In this document: one piece after another, positions 25,110 to 38,939 of the stretch
Position numbering within the stretch: position 1 is the stretch's first letter
How the letters are laid out: each line of letters starts with the position of its first letter
NCBI GenBank assembly: GCA_026261815.1
Contig: JAMPIT010000894.1
Coordinates: 56,930,147-56,994,146 of the forward strand
Reading direction: 5' to 3'
Length of the DNA: 64,000 bases
DNA from: Monarcha castaneiventris obscurior
Lineage: Eukaryota; Chordata; Aves; Passeriformes; Monarchidae
Notes under the pieces: model-generated
Databases searched by the model: none
Seen by the model: the letters and a program-made list of their open reading frames with translations, nothing else
What the model was told of the DNA's origin: nothing
Translations under genes and position numbers: made by a program

Positions 25110-28100
25110 CTGTGGAAACAACAATACTGATTACAATCTTAAACGATTATCTGTCAAAAGAAAGTAATTAACTACCAATAGACTTCAAACCTCTGTTTTT
25201 CCCCATTCAGCCTAAATAAAAGCTTCAAGTAGAAAAACATTATCCTATTTACTACTAAGTTTTTGTTCCCCTGTTGAACACTTGAATGTGAATTTTTCAC
25301 AGAGAATTCAACCCTTACTGTTCCAAGTAGCATCACTAAAGTGCAGTCAGATAATTAAAATGTATTTTTGCACAGGTTCTAGACAGATGATCACAAATTT
25401 GCAAAGGCCAGATCTATGAAATGTGCAGAACATCGTGTGTTCCGCCTCTTTGATTCTTCAGTCTCTGAGAATTATATAGTGCTACAGAAATATTTTTAGC
25501 TGACTTGGAAAATGTTTCCTTTATTTATGATCAGGGAAAAAACCAAACCATTGCATCTCCATGTAACTGATTTTAATAGAAAAATAGCAAATAGCTAAAA
25601 ACTATTTTTAAATTTTGAAAATTGAATAAACAGTATGTTGAGCATTACACACAATAACTATGATTTGCCATAATGAAGATGCATTTTCCTCAGATCTTAA
25701 TTCTGGTATATAAAACATCATAAATCAAATTGAATATATATCTGGGCAGGAATTACGCATTTTGGATGTATTCTGCTAGTAAATGGAGAAAATGAATGCA
25801 TGTATTTGCTCCACATTAATGGAATTCAGGATACAACCTGCAACATTATTTGAATTACACATGTGAAGTCAACCCCCCCCCCCGACTGTTATAACACACA
25901 ATATTCAAGTAGAGAGTATGTTACCAAAAATTTATTAAACTGTTAAGATCAATTAGAATTACTTGATTTAGGGTAAATATTTTGAAATTATTTGACTAAT
26001 AGTTTTTAGGCCTGGTCAGTTATCAGAGAATATCAAAGGTAAAAATAATGCAATAGTTTTCCTAGAATAACCAACGAACCCCCAACTCTTAATTAAAATA
26101 AATAATTAGTTTTTAATTAAAAAAAACCCCATGGAATATCTAGTCATAAAAGGCATATCAGTTTTACTAAAAAAAAAAAAAAAAAGATAGAAACTCACAT
26201 TCTCTAAGTCAGTGTACCAATTTAGTTATCGGTATCTGATTTTTAAAGTAGGCAGTCCAATAAAACATAACATTCTATCAAAATTTAATATTTTTAATGT
26301 TAAAATGTAACTTTATTCAAGCAAGGATTCTGAAAGCAATTTAAACAGGGGCTGTTCTTTGGCCTATAATCTATTCTTTATCCGGATTACAGATCAGAAT
26401 GTTTTTACTGCAATCTCTGCCAGAGCTCATCTTTTTATTGTGTACTTCCAAGCCCCCTTAATGTTTTAGAAAGGCCTTGACTAACTGAACTTTGATCTGA
26501 TGTCTTCATTGAGAAAAGCTCCAGGTTGCCCATTTCAGATGCAAATCCTTACTGAGGCCCAATAGAGTTTAGTAAAGACAGCAAAAAAGAAGAAACAAGA
26601 AGTTTCCAGGATCCTCTTTGAGAATCCTGAGGCACATTGGTGTCCTTAATCCACCCTGCTGCATGGATTAAGGTAGGTGATAACCTCTCTTGATTCCAAA
26701 GAATGAGCACAGCGCCTACAAACTGGGTGGAGCCTGGGATTTTGCTAATAAACCCCCATAAAAGCAATAAAAGCTGGGTCCATGTCAGAAGGCCGTGAAT
26801 AGGCCTCAGTGTCCTGCATTCCCAGGCTTAGCGGGAAGCTTGCAGAAAGCCTACCTGACTCAAGTAAGCATGAATAATCTGCCTTAGCAGAATGGCCATG
26901 GAGAGCACGGAGCATACACTCGCCATCCCTCTCAAGTGTGAGCTGATAAATTTATTAGTGGACTGGAGTGGAGGCTTGGGCCAGCTCTTTCCTGGATTCC
27001 TGTTTTGCACAAGGAGAAATACACTAAATTGTCAGTGAGCAGAGCGTGCTTTTATGCTACCGTCTGCTGCTAATTTTTCTAATTGCAATACTAATGTGCT
27101 AGAAATCTCAGATTTAGGATGAATCAAGGCAGAAAATTGATTTCATGCTGTGACAGTTTATATATTGCCCCAAGAACATAAGCAGTTCATTCAAAAAAAA
27201 AAAAAGGGAAAAAGAAAATAAAGAAAACCCCACACTGTCTTGCATTGCAAAACAGGCTCTACATATACTTAGAAGTTTAAATGAAATTCACCTCTGATAT
27301 GGATGTAACAAACTGGCAAAGGCACATCAGGCATAACAAGGCCTTTCACTACAACAGATTTCTTATAAATCTATTTTTTTCTGATGCATGGTATGTTCAA
27401 CATGTAGAGAGAAACTGTGACAGCTGTGAAGAGCACTAATACAAATCCCATGCATAAGAACAAAAATGAGGTACCTGGCTAGTCTACATGGGGTCTAATA
27501 AATGCAAAGGGAATATCTGAACTATTAATCAAAATCTGTTATTACTCAGAAGCAGTAACAAAATTAAGCATCAAAAATACCACAAAGATAGCTTTTACTC
27601 AGCATTCTTGCTCTGTATTTAGCCAGATAATGGATAGAAAAGTTTCTGCTATCATGTTTAGAGTTCCAGGTAAAAGCAAAGCTAATATTTCTCTTTCACA
27701 GTTGAAACTATTTGACAGTAGTTTTTGAAAATGCACTGGTATATTAGTTCAATCAGTTTGGAAAATATGCCTTGAAATTTTATTCAACATTGGTTTTTAC
27801 CAGCAAAGGAAAATTTAAAGAATGAATCACAACCAAAGTTATTAATTAAATTATTGCACTAAATGCATTGCTGTGTGTAGCAAGGCAGTATCAGATTTTT
27901 CCTCAATGGAGTATATTCACCAGTCAAATGAATATAGCACAGAGCCAAAATTTTATGATAACTGCAATACAAAATATTGAAAAATATCAATTTCAAACCA
28001 ATTTTTCACCAATTAAAATGTCCTGAGGAATTTTAGGTATAGCTAGTTTAAGACTGGTACTTATATTTGTGTGTTTTAATTTTATATAAATTTAACATAC

Positions 28101-29420
28101 ACATAAAAATATTGTACTTCAACTATTGAGAATGATCAACATCCAATTCAAAAAGTGACAATAACAAAGGAAACTCCCCCAAAAAGATTGACCATCTTAT
28201 TCTATCTTGTATAATCAATTTGCAATAATCAAGGGCATGTACATCATGCATTTTCAAGAAATACTACATTAGTGGAAGAAGTGTTTACTGCTATGAAGTT
28301 CAAGAAGATGAGTGCACACACAACTGAATTTTTAAATAATTTTTCTATTTTGTTAGAACATCAGAACACAATTTGTTAACAACATGCAATTGTTTTCATA
28401 TCAATGTACAAGGAACTCTGCTAGATTTTAAAACAGACAAATTATTTTGGGGATGGTTCAGAGTGGCACAGCAAGCTCCACAATAATAAAATTGATGAGA
28501 TTATATGATTACCCTGGAGGCTGTTTGATTTGGCATGTCACCATATATACGTCTTTTCTGACACAACTATATAGCCATGTCTGTGCAATTTCACAGAAAA
28601 CCAAACATGCCAAGCTTTGTAAGATCATTTTGTCACATTCCAATTATGTTTTTAAGAATATGACTGAACTTACTAGGCAGGTATGACTACATCTAAACCA
28701 GAATTTATAAATGTAGGCTAAAGTGTATAGACAAAGCTGGGATTTTATTCTGGATAGCCAGAAATGCTGTAATTTTGCTAAAGATTGATTGTGCCACTGG
28801 ATTAAATAAGAAAGTCACCAGCCATGAGAGATTGATTATTCACAAAACACTAGCAACTGTAAACTCTGAAAGACTGACCACTGAGCTTGTTTCTTACATG
28901 GTCCCTGCACAGTGATTAGTTTCCAGTGACAGGGAAGTTGATATAATCTCAAGTGCTTGCTTTAGTTGTTATGCACATGGATAAGCAGGTCAACAGCTTG
29001 CTTCAACACAGTACTTTCACTACAGAGATCCAGTAAGTCGTGTTGATTAAACCTACTTAAGTAATTTGTGTACAACTACACTTGGGCCAAGTTTGTAAGC
29101 GAGTGCATTATCCAAACTTTTATAAAAAGCTGTCTCAATTTAAAAATATGCATTGAAAAATCCCCTGGAACTTAAATGTTGTTTATTTTAAAATTACTAT
29201 TGTCTGTACAAAGTTTTAGAGATCCCACAAACTCTCAAATTGCCTTTCTTTTTGTCTCAGTAGTAATTAAAACATTCAGTGGTGTATGATAGTTTTCCCT
29301 CAAGAGGCAATCCTGTAACACTGTCCATTAGCAGTTCTGCTGCCTAGGCTTTACTGAAAAGCATTTGCTTTTCAAATTCATTTTGAGTGCAAGAAGAAAG
29401 ACATAGGAAATAGCTATTAC
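25110..29420 (-). other. ELP4: ELP4 intron 4
   Basis: About 4.3 kb, AT-rich. It contains a C11 run (25873-25883), an A17 run (26169-26185) and the inverted TAATCC palindrome at 26644-26673 in a slightly GC-richer neighbourhood (26540-26830). No other gene or clear transposon is seen. Confidence 0.85.
26644..26673. promoter_or_regulatory. Perfect inverted repeat of TAATCC homeodomain sites
   Basis: Arms CCTTAATCCA (26644-26653) and TGGATTAAGG (26664-26673) are exact reverse complements around a 10-bp centre. Each arm holds TAATCC, the core bound by K50 homeodomain proteins (OTX, CRX, PITX, GSC). Function is inferred from sequence only. Confidence 0.45.
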
Positions 29421-29552
29421 CTCAATTTTTGGTAAATTTTGGTAGCGCCAGGCTATTTTCATAGAATCCTGAAAATCCTCAGACTTAACAGCCGCTGCTT
29501 CATCTCCCAATTCCTTCCTGTAGGTATCATCAAGCAAAGGGGCTGGAAGTTC
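29421..29552 (-). CDS. ELP4: ELP4 exon 4 (variable linker plus KIAWRYQ motif)
   Basis: This 132-nt phase 0-0 exon encodes 44 residues, starting ELPAPLLDD and ending SMKIAWRYQNLPKIE. The MKIAWRYQ..PK segment is a strongly conserved ELP4 signature. The middle (about residues 10-30 of the exon, rich in acidic residues) is a poorly conserved linker. The acceptor is CTACCTGTAG and the donor is TTGAG/GTAATA. Genomic reading beyond the donor stays open for some codons, but that extension does not match ELP4 and is intron. Confidence 0.96.
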
Positions 29553-32500
29553 CTACAGGTAGAGAGCAAAACAATGTCAGCTATCTACAGTAGAAATGGC
29601 AGTTCAGATTTTTATCCACACCCCCCTCCAGCTAGATAATACAGTTATCTGAGAAAAATGGGCAGTTATAAAATCTGTAACAAAGCCTGATTAAAAGAAC
29701 TCTTCTGAAAGACTGGCTCAATACTGAGTAGGAAAAAATTGCATGCAATTATTATAAGAAAAATGAATTATAGAAGGAAAAGAAAGAATGCAGAATGGAA
29801 ATACCACATTATATACTCCATCTTGAGTAGAACCCATATTCCTTTTTTTTTAATCTTTCTTTCAAGGTTGATCTCCTAAACTACTCCATTTCTGAGAGAG
29901 GGAAAGTTCCCTGCATAGCAAATTTAAGCCTATTTTAACGTAAGATCTTTGTTAGCTCCTGTAAATCTTTCAAAAGTATCCAGCAGACCACAACAGCCTA
30001 CAGACACCAGCAGAAAGCCACTGTAACAGGATGGTTTGAATTTTCTCTTCTGCTAACCACTAGGCATCATATCTACTCATGATGGATATCTCATGAACAC
30101 AAACACAGGAAAGGAAGGGACAAATATTTAATCCTGGATTTTTGAGAAGTTTCTAGTGTACAGTTTCTGCCTTTGCTGCACTGCTGAAAAAGCAAACAGT
30201 ATGGGATGCATTCAGAATTTATGCACTGATCTTCTACACCTACTAGGGCAATAAAGTACAATGAAGTTTTCTGACCCAACTTTATCACACTCACCCCTGT
30301 AAGCTGGAGGACAGAGCACCTCTGTCTGCTTAAAACGGAACAAGACTTACTTGAAAACTATGTTTTCATTGAGCAAAGACTCTTGAGGAAGAACTGCAAT
30401 ATGCCTCAAGGGCTAAACCTAAATAGAGCTAGCTAGTATCTCTGTTACAATGTATTGGGTGTGAAGACACAGAAAAACCAGATTTGAAAATTATAGAAGA
30501 AGAAGCTCGATGGAAGGATGGGACACACATCAAACACTGCACATAGGCAGAGATTATGCTGACCATAAACACCCACGATATTCATGGCTTTGTGTAGGAA
30601 GACATGGTACAGACAGACACACACAGAAAGGAGACAATGAAAGTTTAAACACATCCATTTTGGGTTTAGTATTACACTTATTTAATATGAAAGAACACAG
30701 GAGAGAAAACCTGCATGTAGTTCTATACATAACCTTACAAAAAACATATGCTACTTTGCTTCTTTCACATAAATTAACATAGCATCTATAATTATTGAAA
30801 AAAAAAGAGATTTCAGAGAGTCGTTTCTGTCTCTTTCAGGGGTTGGTCACTACATTCTCTAAGATATTAGGCAATGGAAGCTATGAAAACTTTTATAAAC
30901 TTTCTAACTTCAATAAAGTTGCAGAAAACTATGTTTCAGCAACTAAGCAAAAGACACAAAGCACACCTTTATTTATTTTCTTTTTACAAATGAACTGCAA
31001 AAGCCTGGTAATGGCTATTCATGAGATTGATGGTGTACAGAGTTGTATTTTCAGATTTCTTCCAGCTTGCTTAAAAAATACACTTGCATACAATAAACTC
31101 ATTATTATGGTAGCAAAAATTAAGCTTTATGGGTAGGAAAGCTACATGAAGATGAACATTTTGATTTAGTATTTGCAGTTATCATTAAATTCACAGATTT
31201 GTAACAGCTGTGTAAGTAAAAAAATAAAAAAATTACTTTACTCAGAGTTCCATTACATCTATCCAGCAAGAAAGCAGGCAAGCTTTCAAATCAAATACTT
31301 CTGACAGATAGGACGAAATGAAAATAGAACACTGTACTGAAAAGTTCTGAGAAAAAATAAATACAAACTAGAGCTGACAAGCACCCCAATGCATTTCACA
31401 TATATGCAGATATAAATGATCTGCATTTACTTCTAAGAGCATCACATAAAGTATTTTTCAAAAAAAAACCCCAAAAAACATTAGTTTTATAACTCAGATA
31501 TCCACAGTAGAAAGTTAATCAATCTTATTTTCCAGTTGAGGTGTTATTTTGAGACCACATTACTGAACAGTTAAACTATTGTGCAGATTTAATTTCTTAA
31601 TACAGTTATTCATAGATTTAAACTTCCTATCATAAAAAGGTCTTTCTTTTTCAGTGAAGAGCTGCTGAAACTTGATCATCTCAAACGATTCCTCAGTTAA
31701 TAATAATTAAAAAAAAACCCAAACAAACCAACTTTCATTTGAAAAAGTGAGTCCTGTGAAGAAGTAATCTGGAGGCCAAAACAACATTTCCAGATCAACT
31801 TGTTCCCAGGTACTACTGCAACTTTTTGTAGTGGTGGGTAACCTCTGGATTTTGAAAACAAGTGCCTGCCAGAGATCATGAAATCCTGCTTAAACATTTC
31901 ATCAACCTCCCTGAACTTGCCCGTTTCAGACCCTTGTACTAATGGTACAAGAATTTGCTACCTCACCCTGCTGTAATATCACTAGGCAGCTATCAAATCA
32001 TCTGCAAAGCCAAAATCCAGGAAATGGCATATTGTACCATTCTCCTTCCTGAAGGTAAAGAGGAAAACAGCAGCAATATTTCTTAAAGCTATTTAATATT
32101 TTTCTCCCCTAGAAGCACTGCAAATGCCTATCATCTGTGCTGCTGGTTCATTGTTGTTATATAGTAACTGGGAAAGTCAAATTTGAGACAGGGACATTAA
32201 CTACATAAATTTGTGCATCTTACACGTAAAATGAATTGTATGCTGAAAAAAGAACAGAGGTCAAGACAATAAGGGTGAGAAGTTCTCCAAGTATTATTGA
32301 TAAAGTACAAGCTGTTTAAATAACCTCATGTGACACTGAGGAAAATGTTCCTGCCTTCCAGTCAGAGAACAAAACCTTCTTACATGGCACTCTGTGGCAG
32401 GGAGACACTACAAATCCCAGCTGTTGACACCCGAGAAACTCAGTCCAAAACAATCATAGACGGACACACTATCAGTGCAACACAATTAGGCACTGTGGTG

Positions 32501-35500
32501 TGTCTTAACTGCTGCTAAGCATGAAGCAGATTAAAAGATCAAGGGAAAATGGTTTCACCTGAAGCTGATAAAAGATTTTGGCTGCCGGAGATGAAAATCC
32601 ATCTAAGTATTCATCTGAAACAGCCTTTTTCTTTTGCCAATACAGCTTACTTTTAATTTCTGACACAATAAAGAGTTTTTATTTTGACGTAATAAAAAAC
32701 ATCAGAAAATGATTTAAACATGACTAAACTCACACAAAGCCTCAAGAGGAAGCCATGACTCCGTACCGAGCAGGGAGCACATGCATCAGCTTAGGCCTGG
32801 TTTCTGCTGTCTCCTCCCTTGCAGCCCCACAGAAAGGACCAGGAGCACTTGAGGAACTCTCTCATTCCAACAACAACTCTTACATCCTAAGTTGCTTTTC
32901 CAAAATACCTTCACCTAAAAACTACCATGCTTAGCTGAAGAATGTTTCTTAGAGGTACCATGTCCTTGTCCCTATGCAAGAAGCAAGGGACACTGAGACT
33001 TAAGACATTTCTGGGGCTACTGCATCGCCCAGCCATGCAATTTTCTATGCCAACAAGCACTCTGTTCTAAAGCAAACAGATCCTGGATCATACTCTTCAG
33101 TGTGGTGATTGTGAACTACGTGGCCTCTGAGGAGGCTTTGTACATAATAAGCTGCAGTCTGGAGAAGGTGCCTTGCCTTTGGAGCCAACTGATATTTTGA
33201 AGACCAACTGCCTGAGCTCAACCCATTTTCTTAACTTGGTTAAATACATTCCAAGATGTATTTAGGCACAAATAGGGAAAAAAGAAAATTCCAATCCTAT
33301 TGAAGGTCAGAGTGTATCTGTAACTTGAACATATTTTACATAAAGAATAATAAACAGAGCTAATAAAGATTGTTTACCTCCACATCTGCATCCCAACTTT
33401 ATCACTATTATCCCAGCATTGGATATCCTCAATTCCATTTACACCGAACTGTATGCAAGAGAGGCAGAACGTGCAGGTGCTGTTTGAAGGTATGCCTATG
33501 TTCACTAGAAGCCAACATGCCTTCATCAGCCTGCCTGAAGACTCAACAGAACACCTAGATGGTCACTGGTTTTCCTTAGGAGTTACTGATTCATGTAGCT
33601 CAGCCCATAATTAAAAAAGAAGTCTTTTAAACTAGAACTGTGTATAAACACATTTGGAAAGGGAGAGCTTAAAATTGTGGAGTAGGCTTGGGACTGGGGA
33701 GAATTACAGACATAGAAAGGTTATATAAACGTGCTTTATGGGCAGTACTGAAAATACTGAAATGATCCACACATTTCTTCTTTTCTTCATATCCTCTTTT
33801 ATTCTTCACAATAACTAGAATTGGAATAAAAGGATTTCCCCTCTTCTGACACTGATAATTAAATGCTATTCTTTGTTTCAAGAAAGGAGCTGCTTCCAAA
33901 CCTGACCATGCCTGAGTGACACAGAGCACCTCAGTGAGAAAAGCCTCCAGCTGTCATTACACAGGTATATTCTCAAAAATAAAGGCTGGATGGTTGGATC
34001 TATACTTCACAACTCCTCAGCATCATGAAAAGCTTCATTACTGGCCAAGAATTACATAACTTAGGATTCAATAAAATTACGTTCTTAGAATCAAAATCAG
34101 AATTTCAGAAGAACAAAGTATTACCAAAATATGTAGAATTCACTTCAAAATTTCAATGAGCATTTGGAAATAAAAGTGTTCTTTAAACAATGGACTAAGA
34201 AAAGGAGAGTTGGGTTATTAGCCCATAATATCTCTATTTAATCTATTTTTGCTGAAAAATATCTCAGCTCCCACATCATATAGCTTTGAAAAGCTGTGGG
34301 ACTGACAATTTTGTGGCATCAGTGTGTCAACTTCTGAGAACTGTTACATTCTCCCAGGCTAAAAAAAGACAAATCTTTCATAAGGTATATGAAAAAAACA
34401 AAGCATGTAGCAGTGCATTAGTTAAAATAAAAAAAAACCCATACAGCATTTCTTGGGGTCAACTAAAATACAAGTCTTTGCTATGCAGCACGAACACACA
34501 AAAAGGCAGACAAGTGCTAAAGTTATTAAGGGCAGTTTGGCTGGAAAGAAGGAAGCTTGTTGCTGTTTTAAAATTAAAAAAATAAGTTTGGGAGAAAAAA
34601 ATGGTTTTCTGAAGTGGTCACAGTAAATGACAATGCAATTAAAATAATTTTGTTTCCTGCAAACCAAACTATGAAGGTTTTACTGCAAAGATGGAATAAT
34701 TTATTTCAGTAATAAACCTTTTATCTTTGCAATAAACCAGTGGATGACCTGTATCTGCCAGCAATCCAGGTCCTTCTGTGTTTGCTGCCACATTACTTTG
34801 CCTGCCTTGTTTTGGCAGATGCACGAAGCAAAATCAGATTCTAACAGTTTGACCTCTCTCACTTCTTATGTTCTCTAGGGGATAATAAAATCCAAGATAC
34901 AATCCCACAGCAGTTAATGAAGCTTAACCTCACACCCTCTTAATTACCAATGCATTACACCAACTATAGGCATCATACTCCTCTCTAAGCTATTTTACAA
35001 TTCTAAAGAAGTACTACTGTGCTATTATTTAGCAACATAATCCAAGCTGTATGTGAAATCCCTCTTATACAAAATCCTTTGATCCTTACGGGTTTCAATA
35101 ACTGTATAATTAATAGTACTTAAGAATTTAAAACATTATCTATTTATGTATCAATAAATATGTTGTCCACATGGATTTATGCAACTATTTTGAATTGTGG
35201 TTATTATCACAAGTAAGATGAAAAACATGAAATAAAAAAATACTAAAGGGAAAGCAATTCACTGTTGATCTGCAACTGCAACAATATTTAAATAGCTTAA
35301 ATTCACATAAATTTAAGGCTCTTTTCCATTATGTTTAGTGCTTAAAGGACACCAGATGGTAATTCAGGAAGGGTAAATATTTTCTTTTCAACAATGTATT
35401 ATATAAAAGTCAGTTTAAAGGGCCCTACTCCCAAAAGGGGGGAGGATTCTATTTTGATTGTAAATACATGTGAATACAAGGTGTATTGTTAAAGAACATA

Positions 35501-37286
35501 AATGAATGGATACAGCATTTTTCTTCTTTCAGCAACCCTTATACAACAACTTATTTCCATATCCAGGTAAGGCTGGTCTACGGAAATTTTTCTTTGACAT
35601 TCAGAAAGACCTAATGGATGTCAGCCCAGGGTAAATGAGAATTGTGTGAAGAGAAACAGGAAGCACTATTCCTCTGTTTTAGGAAATAAGAAAAGTTAAT
35701 TGCAAGGGTACTTTTTTATCCATGAGAACATATTCTATACTTCACATACACAGAAGTAAACCCTACAGTCAAGTCACAGAACTCTTTTGCTGTAACTCCC
35801 TTGTACTGTGGCTGAATTTCACAACACTTAAACTCAGGAATGCCTATCAGACACTAGATGATTTTGTTTTTAAATTTCATCTTTTTCTGAATCAGTTAAT
35901 GAATACTTAAGTATATGAAAGATAAATACAGCAGAGAATGAGAAAGTAAAATTACGTGAAGAAACTGAGTGTCCATGTCCCAAACTCTGTAAACTCTGCT
36001 GCAGTGTATAGTGCACTAGCCTAAGCCTAAACAGAGTTAATAGTAACATGAAATTCATGAAAACCTTCAGAGATGAGCACTGCAAGCCACAGCTCATTAA
36101 TTGAGCAAACCAACTCTACAGCTACCAACTAGGTTTGTTAAACAGATATTTGTGGACATTGAAACCTAAACATTTAGGTTTTATCACTTTTATGATACAT
36201 TTACCAAGCTAAGTAAGATGCGTGCTTAAAAGACCCATAATTTCAGAACTCAGACGATGAAAGAAAATTTCCTAATGAACAGACAAGGATTGGCTGATAA
36301 GCTTGATAAGAAATCAGAAATTTAAGCCAAAAGTTTATTTTCTCTGGTTCTAGAAAATCTTTTTATTAGATTGGTCTGAACTTCTGACAAAGATGAAGCT
36401 TTATGCTTTAGAGTTTCCAGAGAGGGTACTGCTTAAAAAGATTTAATTCTTTTTAAACAGAAGAAATTTTTTTTCAAGTGTCTCTTTTGCACCTCTACAA
36501 CTTCTATGTCAAGATTACAACACAGTTCATATCATGGAGAAAATTGCACATTACAATATAATTAAATATTTGCATTTTAACAATGAAAAATGTAAAACAG
36601 ATTTATCAAGCACGCAAGAAAATAAACAGATGAGCAAGAGCTATACAATATGGAAATGAAATTTTTCAACTCAGCTGCCAGGCTTAGCCTCAACCCTAGT
36701 CTTTGTGCTACCCCAAGACTTTAGAGAGGTAGGTGGTAGGAAAGTTTACTTCTGCTGTAACTGTAATTGGCTTTCTGTGTATTAAGTGATACCATTTAAC
36801 AGCATGCAGCAGCTGAAGCACTGCAGCAAGTTCATGCATTTTGAAAATAGAATTAGAAAAAAAGAATAGGAATGTAGCCCTATTTGCACATATATTTTTA
36901 CCTTTCGAGGTATTATGCTTTCAATTTATAAGCATCTAAAAATGTCAGATGACTGAAAAAACACCTCTAGCATTGATCCATAGCTTCATTCCCAATACCA
37001 GATAGCAAAGAGACAGCAAGTAATTAGAATAGCACTCTTTGAAAATAGACAGCCCTGGCCACTAGCCTGATAATGTCTTTCAGGTTTGCATTTTTCCTTT
37101 TGACAAAACAATGGGTTTTTTTTCATGGTATCTATGAGGGAAAAATATAAGCATCATGGCTGAATGTACTTTGCTGAGATAAAAAAAGTCCACGTAGACA
37201 GCTATGTTTTCCTTCAAGGCATTGTTTAGACACACAATAATACAGCAGCTCAGTGGTTTTTTATTGTCATTGTTTTTTTTTAAACA

Positions 37287-37356
37287 AATAATAAAAAAAT
37301 AAAATGGAAATAATAAAATAAAATGGAAATAATAAAATAAAATGGAAATAATAAAA
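37287..37356 (+). repeat. AT-rich tandem repeat, about 19-bp unit
   Basis: The unit AATAATAAAATAAAATGGA is present about 3.5 times, with a few extra A's in the first copy. It is a simple minisatellite-like tract in intron 3 and probably length-variable. Confidence 0.85.
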
Positions 37357-38021
37357 GTGCATTTTGCTAGGTTCTTCCTGCATTCACCTTTTCTGCAGGA
37401 AGAGTAAATGTACACTTTCTTTTCTTCAGGTCTGCCCAGTTTGTTGAAGGCAGAATTCTTTTAGTCTTTTCCAAATTACACACTTAACCAAAATGCTTTT
37501 TAAAACACACCTTAACTTTTGCTTTAGAGATCTTTTCAGCTTAGTGTGAACTTTTAAACGATTTATCCCTGGAGGGTTTTTTTAATGTTGTCCCTATTGT
37601 TTTTTTCCTTAATAAGCCATTACACTTGCCCAAATGCCCCTCCCATCTTTATCACCATGAGAAGCTGCACTTTCCCTTTTCACTGTGACACTCTTTATCC
37701 TCTTCTTGTAAGAGAGCCTCCAAAAGGCAATCTCAGCTGAGTGCAGAGTATTCTGTAATAAAATTCCCACTTGAAAACAGAAATTCCATCAAAAGGCAAT
37801 AATCAAATAAGGTGTTCAACTTTTCCACAGGAGATTTAAAAGAGATCTAGAAAGCAGTTCTGGACCTCCCACTCCTCCACCTCAGACTTCCAGGTACCAA
37901 ATGGAATACACTGATACAGCACTGGCCAGAGTCCCATAGGTTTAATGTAGTGCTACAGGGGATGCTGGTTTCTGTTTCCCAGCACTTACAATGACCTGTA
38001 AGCCTTCCTTCCAAGACAAAT

Positions 38022-38939
38022 CACAGAATTGCAGAATGTTTTGTTTTGGAAGGGACCTTAAAGATCATCTCCTTCCATACCCCTGGCCATGGGCAGGGAC
38101 ACCTTCCACAGGACCAGGACCAGGTTGCCCCATCCAACCTGGCCTTGAACACTTCCAGGGATGGGGCATCCACAACTTCTCTGAGCAACCTGTGCCAGGG
38201 CCTCACCACCCCCACAGTAAAGAATTTCTTCCTAATATCTAATTTAAATGCACCCTCTGTCAATTTAAAGCCATCTCCCCTTGCCCTGTCACTACATGCT
38301 CTCATAAAAAGTCCCTCTCCAGCTCTCTTGTAGCCCCTTTAGGCATTGGAAAGCTGCTGGAAGGTCCCCCCAGAGCCTTCTCTTCTCCAGGCTGAAAAAT
38401 CCCAATTCTCAGCCTGTTTTCACAGGAGAGGTGCTCCAGCCCTCTGAGCACCTTCATGGCCTCCTCTGGACCCAATCCAGCAGGTCTGTGCCCTTTTTTG
38501 TTGGGTGCCCCAGAGCTGCATGCAGTGTTCCAGGTGGGATCTCTCCAGAAGAGAGGGGCAGGATCCCCTCCCTTGACCTGCTGCCCACAGTGCTCTGGAT
38601 GCAGCCCAGGGTACATTTGGCTTTCTGGGCTGTGAGTGCACATTCCAGGCCCTGTTGAGCTTCTGGTCAATCACCATCCCCAGGTCCTTCTCCTCAGGGC
38701 TGCTCTCAATCCATTCTCTGGCCAGCCTGTGTTTGTGCTGGGGATTGCCCCAGCCCAGGTGCAGGACCTTGCTCTTGGCCCTGCTGAACTCCATGAGGTC
38801 CTCCTGAGCCTCTCCAGCCTGTCAGTGTCCCTCTGGATGGCATCCCTTCCCTCCAGCGTGCCAGCTGCAGCACACAGCTTGGTGTTGTCAGTAAACCTGC
38901 TGAGGGTGCCCTCCATCCCACTTTGCACAGGCTCCACAG
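38022..38939 (-). mobile_element. CR1 LINE, 5'-truncated, minus orientation
   Basis: CR1 is the dominant non-LTR retrotransposon of birds. The plus strand opens with CACAGAATTGCAGAATG, the reverse complement of the CR1 octamer tail (ATTCTGYR repeats). It then shows the typical 3' region. On the minus strand, broken frames read SKVLHLGWGNPQ, SSPEEKDLGMVIDQKL, LEHCMQLWG, FKLDIRKKFF and REVVDAPSLE, the order of the C-terminal part of the CR1 reverse transcriptase. Frameshifts break the ORF, so the copy is dead. It lies in the same orientation as ELP4. The 5' truncation is near 38939. Confidence 0.93.
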
